In this document: one piece after another, positions 10,161 through 21,600 of the stretch
Layout: each line of letters starts with the position of its first letter
How positions within the stretch are numbered: the stretch's first letter is position 1
Assembly (NCBI RefSeq): GCF_003265705.1
Contig: NW_020313005.1
Span: 17,118,109 to 17,182,108 of the forward strand
Source: Callorhinus ursinus
Lineage: Eukaryota; Chordata; Mammalia; Carnivora; Otariidae
Direction: 5' to 3'
DNA: 64,000 bases
Position numbers and translations under genes: made by a program
The notes under the pieces: model-generated
Told to the model about the DNA's origin: nothing
Seen by the model: the letters and a program-made list of their open reading frames with translations, nothing else
The model's database searches: none

Positions 10161-10583
10161 TAATGAATAATGAAACTTCCATGGACTGGAGACAAACACA
10201 ATTGACAGGCAGGGGCTGCTGGAGCCACCCTTTCACTCAGTGTAATGTGACACATGGAGCTCCTAGAAGGCTTTCCACTTCACTCACCCCTGAGGGCTGT
10301 GGTCCAGGGGCCCCCTGGGGGGCTGTAATCCCCATCTCCACACCCTCTCCACCCTTCCATCCTGGCTTCGCTTTTCTTTCAAACTTCCTCTGCCCAGCAA
10401 AGTTGTCATTTTAAAGGCACCTATGGAAATGTAACAGCAGAGAGGAAAACTTGTACAAATGCCCCAAACCCTTGATCATGGATGTGCGGTGGGGATGGAG
10501 GGGTTGGACCATTGCTCTCATCTGAGGAGAGCCAGGGTGGGGATTGCTAAAGGCCTGAATTACTTCAAACTTCAAATTCATCA
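10161..10583. other. Unassigned sequence
   Basis: Moderately GC-rich, no repeat or gene recognised. The forward frame at 10,163-10,414 shows no domain I recognise. Confidence 0.45.
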
Positions 10584-10598
10584 CTTTTTCTCATAATT

Positions 10599-10785
10599 TT
10601 TTTTTAAGATTTTATTTATTTGAGAGGCAGCGAGAGAGAGAGTACGAGCAGGGGGGAAAGGCAGAGGGAGAAGCAGATACCCCGCTGAGCAGGGACCCCG
10701 ATGCGGGGCTCAATCCCAGGACCCCAGGATCATGACCTGAACCGAAGGCAGATGCTTAACCAACTGAGCCACCCAGGCACCCCAG
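10599..10785 (-). mobile_element. SINEC with target-site duplication
   Basis: A well-preserved reverse-strand Can-SINE: TTTTTAAGATTTTATTTATT tail complement, GCAGAGGGAGAAGCAGATAC, CCCCGCTGAGCAGGGACCCC, GGATCATGACCTGAACCGAA and the head complement CAACTGAGCCACCCAGGCAC. CTTTTTCTCATAATT at 10,584-10,598 and CTTTTTCTCATTATT at 10,786-10,800 form a 15-bp duplication with one mismatch. The body is close to the form typical of arctoid carnivores. Confidence 0.97.
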
Positions 10786-10800
10786 CTTTTTCTCATTATT

Positions 10801-12830
10801 GAGTCGGCTTTGAACGCGGTGGTTCAAGTTCTCAATATAATGAAGGCTTTACAATGTAGAGATGGAAGTTTATTTTAATTCCTCTCACTCCCCCCTCTTC
10901 TATTTTATTTTTTTGGCAGGTGGCAAAGTAGTTACAGCAATACTTGCAATAAGAGCAATAATTAGCCCTCACTCCACAAAAACAATGCCCTTCATGTTTA
11001 TAGTGTAGAGGTGCAAAAGTCACAAAGCCCTATTTTAAGGAAGACAAAAAAAGAACACCAAAGAAAATGAAGGGGCTTCCAATAGCTTTTATAACCAAGC
11101 GAAATGATTCAGAGAGAGGCAGGGTTCTCTTATGGAGAGACACTTAGACTCAGAATCAAAGGTCTGGCTTTTACTCATGGCTCATTTGCTCATTTACTCC
11201 TTTACGGAGCAAAAATGGGTGCCATCTGTGACTTGATCTTTGTGCCTTACAGGGGCCCAGGGCATGAAGTACACCCGTCCCCTTCCCTCGGGAAGTTCAC
11301 ACCCAAGCAGGAGAGAGAGCATCTCAGGAAGTATTCCAGCACAGGCTGTCGGGAACATAGAAGTAATGTCAGGCCCAGGTGAGGCGCCCGCAGAAGGAGA
11401 AGCACTAGACCTCTCTGGCTGCCATCGTGTGATCCTGGGGAAGTCAAGCCAAGCTGAGCCCCACTCTTCTCCTCTGTAAAAAGTCATTGTTTTCTCCTGC
11501 TCTGCCAAAGGCACCACGTTCCCTGAGAATGACAATCTCTCACCATAGGCCAGAGCTTTACAACCCCTCACAACCAATCCCAGGCAAGGATGGGTCTTGA
11601 AAACTGTCATCTACCAAGTATACACAAGGAGATATTACCAATATTCCCATCACCACTGCTGCTACTAATTACTCTTCTAGAGCTACCACCACAGCTTTTC
11701 ATGATGTCCTCACAGCAGAGCCAGAATCTAAATCTCGTTTTGGCCCCGTTTTCTGTGTGATTTCTATGGTGGATGACACTGTTCTCACTCCTCCAGTGTA
11801 ACCAAAATATTGGAAGGCAGTTGTTCCAGTCAGCAATCCAAGTTGGTCTTTGTCTGAATGGCATGTAGGTGTGTGTATGTAAGCCTTGGATTGAAGAGGT
11901 AGAAACAAAGCCTTCCCAGCATCTGCTGCTTACAGCAGGCCTCTTCTACTGAGGTTCCTGCTAATTGATGCCAGATTCCTTTCAATGAAAGCCACGTGTG
12001 GCGTCCTGCATGGCAGAGACCAGCTCTTATAGTAGCCACGAACCTGCTGGATCACAGAGAGGATCCCGGAACTGCAAGGGAACCAGTGAGCGTGCCAGCA
12101 AAACGGAACACGCCCCCCCTATTGTTTTATGGTGTTTGGATTGATTGCTTCCCTGTTCCACACATTCACGAAGAATTTTGAACCCTGTGGTCTTGATTCC
12201 TTATAAGTCCTCTCAGGTGTCTTGCCAAGGTATCAGAGATAATGCCCCAGGATAAGGCTGCTGTGGTCAAATGTAGATGCCCGAAGCAGCGTTCAGAAGG
12301 GGCCTTTGGGAATTACGAGCCTGCAAGCCAGACAAGCCCTTAGCCAGATCAGGAGGGCTGGTGCCGATGCGGGCTAATTACACGCTGGAAGCAGCAGGCG
12401 ACTTCACTTACAGGAGTCTGGAAGATGCATTTCAGGTTTCTTCTGTGTCTATGGTTTCAGACTCCCTTCTTCCTGCTATTTTGAGCTCTGTTTCTCGGCC
12501 CCCCCTCCCCATGGGAAGTGTTTTTTTCTATTTGGTTTTCTAAGTACAACTTCTAGGTTCAGGCCTAGAGGGCTCTGTGTGACCACTGCATTCCTCTTGG
12601 TCCATTTGTCCAGAACTAACTTGCATTAGTCCCCTTTTCTAGGCTCCCAGCTGAGGTCAGTATCAAATTCTGTCCCCATCATCTTTTGTCTAAACCAGCC
12701 CGGTGGCTTCTCTTGTCAATTCAACCTCTTCTCACTTCTAGCTCTTTTTCTAAGCATCCATTGCCTCTCCTGACTCCTTACTTCCAATATATTGGCAGCC
12801 TGTTTTCCGTTTTCCTATTTATTGTTTTCT
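10801..12830. other. Unassigned, largely single-copy in appearance
   Basis: No clear gene. A faint forward MIR-like stretch (GTGTGATCCTGGGGAAGTCA, then CTCCTCTGTAAAAAG) lies at about 11,395-11,480. Overlapping frames at 11,194-11,610 on the reverse strand (138 codons) and on the other strand resemble chance openness in moderately GC-rich DNA. Confidence 0.45.
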
Positions 12831-12834
12831 CTTA

Positions 12835-14066
12835 GGACATTCATATTCATATTGCACTGGGCTTGTTAGATGTTGCCTAGACAGTGGTGAACAGGGCATT
12901 CATGGTCCTGCCCCCCTGAAGCTAGATACTCAGTAAGCCATTACACAAATACTTAGACATCATGTTGAGTGCTATCAAAGAAAAGACAGGGTGTAATAAA
13001 CACAACAAGAGCAGCCTAATTTAGATGTATAAGGTCAGAGAAAGCCTCTCAAAAGCAGGGAGATCCAGTGGAAGGAACGTCATGTTCAAAGACCCCAAAG
13101 CAGAAGAACACTTGACACATGCACATAAATGAACAAAGCCAGCATGGCTGACGCACCGCACATGGAGGAGAGAACACGTGAAGGTGAAGGTAGAGAAGAA
13201 TGCCAAGGCCAGGTTGTATGAAGTCCTAAAATTCCTGGTGAAGAGGGCAAGTCTGATCCCAAAGGCAATGGGAAGCCAGTATAGAGTTTCATGGAAGGAG
13301 TGGCATATCCGGGAACATGTTAGGGGAGGTATAATACGATATGGATTCTGTCAGACTGTCTGGGTTTGAATCACAACTCTGCCCCTTACAAACTGCACAA
13401 CTTTGGACAAGATACTTAACCTCTCTTTGCTTTCATTTCTTCATCTCTAAAAAGCAAGATGATGATACTTCAAAGGTTGTAGTTCTTCAAGTTAGTAGAT
13501 AAAATGTTCTTTCTAAAACTTCTGTAGAAAATATTACATAAATGTTAGATGATAATGATGACAGTGACAATGATGATGGGGATGACAATGAACTTTCAAG
13601 CTCATTGTTTGTTTTGTGGAGGTGAGATTATAATGACAGGTGTGTTGGGGAAGAGGGGAAATAGACTAATTAAAGGGAAGTCCTTTTACTGGTGTAGGAG
13701 ACAGATGATGTTATCCTACATCAGGGTGGCAGTAACGGGATGAACAGAAGTACCTGGATTAGAAATATATTTGGGAGAGAGAATCCATAGACTTGATGAT
13801 GAATTGGATTAAGGAAGGTGTCGGATGATTCCCAAGCTTCTGGCAAAATTAACTGGATGGATGGAAGTCTCACTTCCTGGAGGAAGAGTGTATTTCAGGG
13901 AAAAAAAAAAAAAAGAGTTGGGTTTTGGACCTTAGATGCCTTTGAAATCTTTCAGTGGGGATGTGAAGTAGCTTGTTGGATGTATGGTCAGGAGCACACA
14001 GAGATAGGGCTGGAGAAACACATTTGGGTTCTTAGCAAAGAGATTGGGTTGACTAAATTCACTTAG
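12835..14066 (-). mobile_element. L2 LINE, reverse strand, interrupted by a MIR
   Basis: The forward strand follows the reverse complement of L2 in order: CTAGACAGTGGTGAACAGGG (3' end), AGAGAAAGCCTCTCAAAAGC, AGCCAGCATGGCTGAC, GGCAATGGGAAGCCAGTATA, then after a MIR insertion CATCAGGGTGGCAGTAACGG, GAATTGGATTAAGGAAGG and TTGGACCTTAGATGCCTTTG. These are degraded pieces of the L2 reverse-transcriptase region and 3' end. No frame is intact. It is about 1.2 kb including the insert. Confidence 0.7.
13336..13545 (+). mobile_element. MIR SINE nested in L2
   Basis: Words in MIR order: GTCTGGGTTTGAATCACAAC (B-box region), TCTGCCCCTTACAAACTGCA, ACTTAACCTCTCTTTGC, TTCTTCATCTCTAAAAAGCA. L2 antisense words flank it on both sides. 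Confidence 0.85.
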
Positions 14067-14070
14067 GATA

Positions 14071-14266
14071 AGAGAATAATCAGAAGAAGGGCGCCTAGGT
14101 GGCATCTGACTCTTGGTTTTGGCTCAGGTCATGATCTCAGGGCTGTGAGATGGAGCCCCACATTGGGCTCTGCACTCGGCACAGAGTCTTCTTGTCCCTC
14201 TCACCCTGCTCTCTCTCTCTCTCTCTCTGTCAAATAAACTTAAAAAAAGAGAGAATAATCAGAAGA
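14071..14266. repeat. Perfect 17-bp target-site duplication
   Basis: AGAGAATAATCAGAAGA occurs at 14,071-14,087 and again at 14,250-14,266 without a mismatch, on either side of a SINEC. It is the best preserved duplication in the window. Confidence 0.97.
14088..14249 (+). mobile_element. SINEC, short variant, perfect target duplication
   Basis: Forward Can-SINE beginning AGGGCGCCTAGGTGGC, then directly ATCTGACTCTTGGTTTTGGC, GGTCATGATCTCAGGGCTG, a (CT)n tract, CAAATAAACTTAAAAAAA. The usual TCAGTTGGTTAAG stretch after GGTGGC is missing, so part of the tRNA-like A-box region is deleted, which would weaken any Pol III promoter activity. Confidence 0.96.
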
Positions 14267-14434
14267 GAAGAGGATCCAGTATTAGTTCTAAAGAACTTTA
14301 GCATTTCAGAGTTGAGGACAAAAGTGCAAAGGACAGGGACCTTCTTTGGTCAGCTACAAGTAGGCACATATTAAAATATTACCAGGGACTATTTAAAGCT
14401 TGCACACTGCTTACAGTGTTCAAAGTACTCTTTT

Positions 14435-14682
14435 CTTAGGGCACCTGGGTGGCTCAGTTGATTAAACATCTGACTCTTAATTTCAACTCAGGTCATGATC
14501 TCAGGGTCATGATCTCACTGTCATGAGATCCACCCCCATGTCAGACTCCACGGTGGGCATGGACCCTGCCTGATTCTTTCTCTCCTTCTTCCTCTGCCCC
14601 TCTCCCCACCTACACCCACACTCTCTCTCCCAAAAAACAAAAAAACAGAAAACAAAACACAAAAAAACAACAACCCACCCCC
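14435..14682 (+). mobile_element. SINEC with internal 14-bp duplication and long A-rich tail
   Basis: Forward Can-SINE with head GGGCACCTGGGTGGCTCAG. GGTCATGATCTCA occurs at 14,491-14,503 and again at 14,505-14,517, a tandem duplication of 14 bases absent from the other copies. The tail is a long A/C-rich run (AACAAAAAAACAGAAAACAA). CAAAGTACTCTTTT at 14,421-14,434 and CAAAGTAATCTTTT at 14,683-14,696 form a target duplication with one mismatch. The flanks (GCTTGCACACTGCTTACAG and CTTCACAATGGCCCTGTTGG) look faintly like a reverse MIR. Confidence 0.95.
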
Positions 14683-14699
14683 CAAAGTAATCTTTTAAC

Positions 14700-16195
14700 A
14701 GCAGCTGACCTGATCTTCACAATGGCCCTGTTGGTTAGACCACTCCAAGTGATGGGACCACTATTGAAAAGTGATAAACAAGCAGCATTTATATGTAAGA
14801 AGGTGAAGCATATTCGGTTGAGCAGATACTGCTTAAGACCCACTACATGTGTGTCTGCTGACTGCATAAAGAAATTCCTGCATATCACAGTGAAGTCCAC
14901 AAATTAGAGCAACTTAGAATCTGTGTTGTAATAATTGTCTGCTCCCTAATGTAGTTTTCTCATGCTGATCTCAAAGTCCTTGTAAAATATTAATATTCCT
15001 GAGAGGCACAAAACGTAAATGTTATTATCTTTCCCTTCCAGGTGGGTAAGAAAAGGTAAAGGGAATCACACTGGGAAATGCCAGATGTCAGAATCAGAGC
15101 TATTCATTTTCTTTGGAAGTGACAGCAAAATCACTTATTTTATTTGAGTTCTCCAAAAGATATCTATGGCTTTAATATCATCTTCCCATTTCTTTTCATT
15201 TTAGTGATTACCTTAGATTTGTACTATTGTGTGCAATTTTAAATTAATTATTACACTCTAATGCCTAATTTTGGTTAGTGCTTTAATTATGAAGTCATTT
15301 GAGCTTTTAGATGAGTTACAGCTGAAGTTAATGAACAGTATTTACTTTCATTAATGACAATTTTCATTACTCTTCCTTTGCACGATCACCACATAGTGAA
15401 GGCTTTCAAAGCTAGAGGAAAAATCCAATAAAGGGAAAATTCTACAGGCCCCCTGGTCTCTGAGGAGAGCAGATGGCACTGAAATGGGCCACGTTGTGAT
15501 GCTGTGGGGGATGGGGTGTTTAATCGTGTTTAATATTGTTTCCAGCGTTTACTTCGTCTTCCACTGTCCATGTGAGTAGTGATTGCCCTCCTAAATGCAG
15601 AGCTCCACAGACTTGGAAATTTGAGCATGAAGGCCTGTGTTTGCACAACTCCAAACTCCCTGGATGGAATATTTTAAAAGTTTCTAGTAGCCCACTGTAT
15701 GATTTGTTTATATGGCCAGAAACAACTGGTTATTTGGAAAGTTTAGATCCCAGGCCCCCATCCATAGGCGCACGTCAGGCTCATCTGGAAATTCTCCACA
15801 AGATGTACCTGCCTACCTCATGCTCCACAGATGAAGCCCAAATCCTGGAGATCTGGGGCAAGGCCTAGGCATGTGCTTCCAAAGGAGCAGTGTGGTTCTG
15901 CTGCAGAGTTGGTTATATAGGATCTTGTTATCACTTTTATTTTTATCCCTTAAAAAATATCTTGTGCTCCATAGATAATTTTGATTGCTTGTTATATATT
16001 TAAAAGGGAATATTGCATTGAATCCAGTTTTTGTTGTTATTGTTTGTCTCTCTTTAGATGGAATATAAAAGGTATATTTGTTGCTCTTTATGGAAACATT
16101 TCTGTGACGCTCCTTGTCCTCTGATCGTCTCCTCTTACTTCAAGCCAGGACATGCTTCATGGATTTGGTCCATGTCCATAGGGGTGAAAAGCATG
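14700..16195. other. Mostly unassigned, contains AT-rich conserved-looking stretch
   Basis: No gene or clear repeat. The AT-rich stretch at 15,110-15,400 is listed separately. The forward frame at 15,536-15,868 has no domain I recognise. Confidence 0.45.
15110..15400. promoter_or_regulatory. Candidate conserved noncoding element, homeodomain-motif rich
   Basis: TAAT/ATTA cores recur within 120 bases: TTAATTATTA at 15,244-15,253, TTAATTAT at 15,283-15,290, GTTAATGAAC near 15,328 and CATTAATG at 15,349-15,356, with TGAACAGTATTTAC between. No repeat signature is visible. AT richness alone produces some of these words, so this is a weak inference. Confidence 0.3.
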
Positions 16196-16199
16196 AATG

Positions 16200-16425
16200 C
16201 AGAGGGAGTCTGGGTTGGGAAGCCTGGGTCTGCTACTTACTAGCTGGTGAGACCAAACATGTGCTTGGCCTCTGAGGCTCTTCCTGTGTTAAATAAGACA
16301 GCCTCTCTCTCATAGGGCTGCTCTGAGAAGCGAACGAATTCATATGCGTAAAGTGCTCTAATCAGTTCCTCTGCGTACAGGGCATCAAAATGTGTTGCTG
16401 CGTGGTGGTCACCATTATGACACGG
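16200..16425 (+). mobile_element. MIR SINE
   Basis: GTCTGCTACTTACTAGCTGG, CATGTGCTTGGCCTCTGAGG, TCATAGGGCTGCTCTGAGAA, GTAAAGTGCTCTAATCAG follow MIR order. The core is diverged. Confidence 0.75.
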
Positions 16426-19283
16426 GTATCAGTATTATCATTATTTCTGTAAATCCCCTTGGACTCAACTTCAGGACTGTTGTTTTTTTTGGGGGGGGCA
16501 CAATATAAGGAGAAGTTATCCTCTAAGCAAAATAATTATGTGTATATGATGCTAAGGATAGCGTGTAACCCACTTAAAAGAAAATGAACTTTTTAAAAGA
16601 AATGATCACTGTGGAAATAAACAAAGGCCAACCAAATGAGAACAAACAAAGGCTGTTTATTCCAAGCTTGCTATGGCAAGGGAGTCAGCCACTATCACTT
16701 GCATTTGGCGGAGACTCAAAGCAGGCAGAGGAATGGGAATGCTTTATAAATGATAAAAGGGAAAGTGCCAGGTGTGCCCTGATGGGAGGCTGCTCACATG
16801 GGGAAATGGTAAGCAGGAAAACTGGAAGCAGTGTGTCCTATGTGACTGGTTACGGGTGCATTCTTGGCTTCCTCTGCTTTGTCCAAAGTTGGAAGCAGGA
16901 ACAAACATTAGGGAAGCTGTCACTTATTAATGTATTCCTGGCTATTTAGGGCCGATTGTTACAAGGGCCATTGTTTGGCTTCCTGGGTTATTGGTAGAGA
17001 TAGCCGGCTGTCTTCCTACAAGTCCAATGTCTAGCATGTTGGATCCCTGGGCTGGTTACTATAGATAATAGGCCCGTTTCTTGGGCCAGTTGCTGGAGGT
17101 TGTGGGTCAGAAGTCTATTTTTATACATGTTCTGGACATTTGGTCTCCCATTCTATTCATTGTTAGTATGCAAATGATTTTCGCTTCTCAGGACTATCTG
17201 ATCATTAAATCAGAGTGGCTAAAACTTCAATTTAGACATTCTGTAAGTTAAAAATATCTACTTAAAAGTAATAAAGTTGCATTGATTTTTTTCTTTGTTT
17301 TTTTTTTTTTTAGAAATATTCCTATAGCAGTTGCTAGATGAATAAGTATTTTGGATCGAATTGATTTCAGAGCTTATTTTAATACAACAGTCTTTCTCCC
17401 ACTGGGCTTAGAGTAGAGTTTTACTTAGATTCACTTAGATTTTTTAATAAATTTAGCTAACAATTCTGTGCTCTTAGAGTGGGGGAGGGGTAATAAGTTA
17501 GATCATCGAAAGGCTATATTATTAGGAAATAATTTACTAATGCCTTTGAGTAGTATTGTACTATTACTTATTTAGTTAGTTTTCCACCTGGAGTTTTTGC
17601 TTTATATGTATGTACATTTTTGCTTAGGATAATTTCATGATTGAATTATATTTCTGGAGAACTCAGGTAGAAAGAGAATAAAATGTGTTAGTTGATATAG
17701 ATTGACTTGTTTAGGGGTAAAATTTGGCAAGGAGCAAGCCACCTAGGAAAACCAACACCTGATTGTTTTACTGTGAGGTTCCATTGTGGCATTGTTATGA
17801 TGTGATGTTTAAATTTGGCTTCTTATGGTTCACGCCTTTTGGGCATTAGCCTGTCATGCGTATGACCTAACTCCAGTGAGGCAGAAGGTTACGCACTGAA
17901 GGGGTGAAGATGTAGGTTACATGGAAACTTCCTGAATATTTTGGTCATCATGAGAACAAGCAAGCCTTAGTCAGCTGTTTTCATATTGGATCCACTAGGC
18001 TCTGGATCCCCCAGTCAGGCTCTTCTACCACAGCTTGCCTCACGCAAGAAGATGAGGGACTTTGAGACATTTCTAAATGAAAGAGATTGTCGAGAAAACT
18101 TCCAAAACTCTAGCTGAAGCTGAAGGAACGTCCTACAGTAAATACACTTGCACACACTTAGTAAGCCATGCAATTATCCCCTTGACTCTTTGCTTCAGCT
18201 TGCCCCTTGTTATAAAGAAAAGGAGATTAGCATTTCCCCCCATTTTTATGGGGCAGAATCTTCCGGAGAAAGTGTGTTTATTCTTCTGAGAAGTCAGGGT
18301 GGAACTTGGCAAGCCATTTGATCTTTGTAGCTCCTGAAACTCACCAGGAACCAAACAAAAACAACAAAAAGACAAGAGTGGAGAAGCCAGAACCACCATG
18401 ATCTCCTGTATAAGTGATGTACTTCTCATTATAATTAAATGCCTTTCCAGAATTACCCTTTCTCTGGCCAAGGCTACTCACTGCTGAGCACTCACTTGAC
18501 TAAGAAACATCTATCCTGCAGTGAAGAGAGGAAAGCTTGAACCTGTGAGAACGGCAGAAAAGTTGGCCCTCATTAACATAATCCATCCCCAATGGTGAGC
18601 ATGCAGATGCCAAGAGCAGGGCCGATGGACTGGCCTGGGCACCAGCCTGCCCAGCCATCTCCATGGAAACCCAGTGGGCAAGAGGGAAAGATGAGTTTGC
18701 ACAGAGACACACCTGCCTCCTCCCCCTTGCTTCATTCACATCTTTTTATTAAATGAGTTGATTTGTCCCCACCGACTCTCGCAGACAGCAGCCCAAGGTT
18801 CTGATATAAGGAAAAAAAATAAAACTCATTTCAAAAATTTGCAGATGTTTCTAGTAGTACAGAGCCACTGTAGATAAAACTAAGGATGTGGCAGCCCTCT
18901 CTGAATTGGACAACTTAATTATTCTGGCTTTCTTCTCTGAAAAAAAAAAAAAAGTATAGCAGAAGCAGCAAGCTATCTTGACTATTTCTGTCACTTAAGT
19001 AACTGATAGAAGAAACCGTTGAACACTTTCGGTCTGTGGTCTCCGGGGTGTGTTAAATTTGTACTGAGGTCTGGTTTAAAAATTTATTTAACCTAAAGAT
19101 TATTTTCCTGCTGTTTTTAAAAAAAGTTTCCCAAATGCCCTCTCTTCTATAAAGACTTTCTGTATTATGTTGTAAAGAAATCACTGCTGTTCTTGCCCAG
19201 ACCTATCTGGGTGTGAAGATCTGCTTACTTTCTCTCTTCTTCTTGGGCACCTTCTTGAATGTTAGCATCTAAAATAGCCCCAA
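16426..19283. other. Unassigned; 16.6-17.2 kb may be an old dispersed repeat
   Basis: 16,590-17,160 has words (GCATGTTGGATCCCTGGGCT, GCCATTGTTTGGCTTCCTGG, GTTGTGGGTCAGAAGTCTAT) that feel like an old LTR-type repeat, but I cannot name a family. A 121-codon frame at 16,584-16,949 lies in it and shows no recognised domain. The rest holds nothing assignable except a stretch at 18,520-18,800 without repeat signature. Confidence 0.35.
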
Positions 19284-19534
19284 CTAGGAGATCGGTTTTT
19301 TTGTTGTTGTTGTTTGTTTTTTTGTTGTGTGTGTGTTTTTTAATGATTTTATTTATTTATTTGTCAGAGAGAGACAATAAGCAGGGGGAGCGGCAGGCAG
19401 AGGGAGAAGCAGACTCCCCGCTGAGCAAGGAGCCCGAATCGGGACTCCATCCCAGAACCCTGGGATCATGACCTGAGCCAAAAACAGACACTTAGCTGAC
19501 TGAGCCACCCAGGCATCCCTAGGAGATCGTTTTT
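19284..19534. repeat. Target-site duplication pair around SINEC
   Basis: CTAGGAGATCGGTTTTT at 19,284-19,300 and CTAGGAGATCGTTTTT at 19,519-19,534, differing by one G. Confidence 0.92.
19301..19518 (-). mobile_element. SINEC with TTG-expanded tail
   Basis: Reverse-strand Can-SINE: the tail complement is enlarged by TTGTTGTTG and GTGTGTGT runs (19,301-19,337), then TGATTTTATTTATTTATTTG, AGCAGGGGGAGCGGCAGGC, ACTCCCCGCTGAGCAAGGAG, GGGATCATGACCTGAGCC, CTGACTGAGCCACCCAGGC. It is the only SINEC between 14.7 and 33.0 kb. Confidence 0.96.
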
Positions 19535-21360
19535 GATAAACTGCCTCCAATCCTTTATGGGAAGGGATAGAACATAAATAAATAAATGAAAAAATATAAC
19601 ATATATATAAATCGGTAAAATTTTATTCTTTACAATATTTTTCTTATAGTTAGTGTATATACGTTTTCTCAGTGAGTCTTTATTTACAAGCCCCTTTGTC
19701 AGGAATTTAGAGGCCACAGACTAAGTTTATCTTTCCTTGTTTACTAGCTGAGAGAGTGTCATGTACAATTAGTTAATTATTAGGGGTTTCCAAAATTAGA
19801 TAAATAAAATGGTCCAGCCGCTCCTACACTTGCTGGCATGTGGTAAAAACCGAAATGGGGCTGAACCACACATAACTCATACTCCCAATCCCCTTCTGCG
19901 ACAGGGAAGTGGACTGCTTATCGATTTCCATAAAAATCCTCACTTGCTTATAATCTGGTATCTCTCAGACCCATCCTGAGTCCATTCAAATCTGGAAACT
20001 AATGAATATGTGAGAGAGACTAATGATTTTTAATCCACATTTCTCCTGTCATTTCCTTTTTAAAAATCCCACAGCATTAAGCACTAGTTATAGTATTTTT
20101 CCAGAGATCAAGCTTGGAAAAGGGTGTGAAAGGGGCATTTAGGGGAAAAAAAAAAACCTGAAAGGGAAGAAAACAACCCACTATTAATACACTAGAGTGA
20201 AAGCCCTTGAATGTCCCATCAAAAAGCTTCTGTACTTGGTTTTCCTACTTCTGGCACCTGCTGATCCTACTTAAAACCCCCTGCATTCATTAGAGCCAGC
20301 AAATGCTTCTCAGAATCTTACATACAGTGTGGGGCAGAGATCTTCACCACTAATTAATGTGGCAATCTCCAGCGAGCAAATGGGCTCATGTCCACAGTAC
20401 AGAAGGTCAGGAGAAGCACATGCCCCTCTTTGTTTACCAAGCTCCACAGTGTTTAAGGCCTGATAATGCTTTTTGATGGGTGTCGTGATGACAGGTTTGG
20501 AATTTAGAAGCATTTGGACTTCTCTTGGGAAACATACACACACACACACAACACATTCTATTTTTCTCACTCATCACGTGATCTACACCAGAATGAGGGC
20601 AGCAGTTACTGAATATTAAATTAAACTGCAAAAAAAAAAAAATGGAAGAAGAAGAAAGGAAAGTCGGTATGCATGGAAACAAGCTGGAAAGGTTAAGAGC
20701 AAAAGGAGAATTGTAGAACAGTTTCGGTCTGTTTGGAATGAATTAATCAGACCATTAAACAAATCTTTTAATCTAAAGTATCTCTTTCATTTCTGTACCC
20801 TGTAAAACAAAGTGATGGAGAGTTGATGGCAGAATTTGCCATTGCTCCTTATTTGTATTACACAGACTGGAGTTCTGGCCTCATTAACATTCTGCTGCAG
20901 TCAAAGACCACACATGCAGGCTGAAATCTGGACTAGAAAAGTCTGGGGAGGCCCTGAGGTCTCTCAGCTTGATATAAACCACCAAGAGGTTTCCTCCTCT
21001 TAACTCATGTCATCTATTTATCCATCATCACCCATGACTTTGAGAATATGATGCAATTTCTGAGGAGCTCTGCATCACCCAAAAAGGTATCTAAGGCTAC
21101 ATATTCAAATTTTAAACACAATTTCAGGAAGTGCGGAGATCCTCTAAAGTCCATCTATTGACACTGAGGTTAAAGGTAAGGGGAAAAAGCCAATATTATC
21201 TCAATATCTATACTAATATTATGGGGAATCTTTCTTCAGATCTTTTCAATGGGACTTATATTGTGGCACATTTCAACTAACAGGAATATGCAACTTAAGT
21301 GCAAGTCATAGTGTCACTAAGTGCCTATCAGAATTAGATGAAAAAAGATTCAATTAAAAT
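19535..21360. other. Unassigned, conserved-looking stretch at 20.7-20.9 kb
   Basis: No gene or repeat beyond a short CA run. At 20,735-20,930 AATTAATCAG, CCATTAAAC, CTTTTAATC, ACAAAGTGATGG and CCTCATTAACATTC lie close together without repeat features, which is compatible with a conserved noncoding element. Confidence 0.35.
20533..20552. repeat. Short (AC)n repeat
   Basis: About eight AC units. Confidence 0.85.
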
Positions 21361-21401
21361 TCATTTCTTTCTTTTCTTTCTTTCTTTTTTTTTTTTTTTC
21401 C
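21361..21401. repeat. T-rich/(TTTC)n run
   Basis: TTTCTTTC units followed by an uninterrupted T run; low complexity. Confidence 0.9.
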
Positions 21402-21414
21402 CAGAAGGTCCATT

Positions 21415-21600
21415 GATACCAAAAGCATTGAGTGTGGGAGTTGGGAAGCCCAGAGCTAATTCTACTTCTTCCAATAACTGATACGAGGACTCTGGACAGC
21501 TAATCTGATTTCTCCGGGTCTCGATTTTCTCGCCTGAGAATGAGAAGGTGCAACTGGGTGACCTTAGAGGTCCACTTCAGTTTTCCATTCCTTCCTGTTT
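21415..21600 (+). mobile_element. MIR SINE, diverged
   Basis: AAGCCCAGAGCTAATTCTAC, CCAATAACTGATACGAGGAC, CTCCGGGTCTCGATTTTCTC, GGGTGACCTTAGAGGTCC follow the MIR/MIR3 order including the terminal GGTCC motif. Confidence 0.6.

Noticed and set aside
10599..10785. Functional tRNA gene from the A-box and B-box-like words
   Set aside because: These belong to the tRNA-derived head of a SINEC; there is no cloverleaf-compatible intact tRNA. The same applies to the other SINECs and MIRs.
16584..16949. 121-codon forward frame as a gene
   Set aside because: It lies in sequence that looks like an old dispersed repeat, lacks any recognised motif, and starts in an A-rich context without promoter or splice support.
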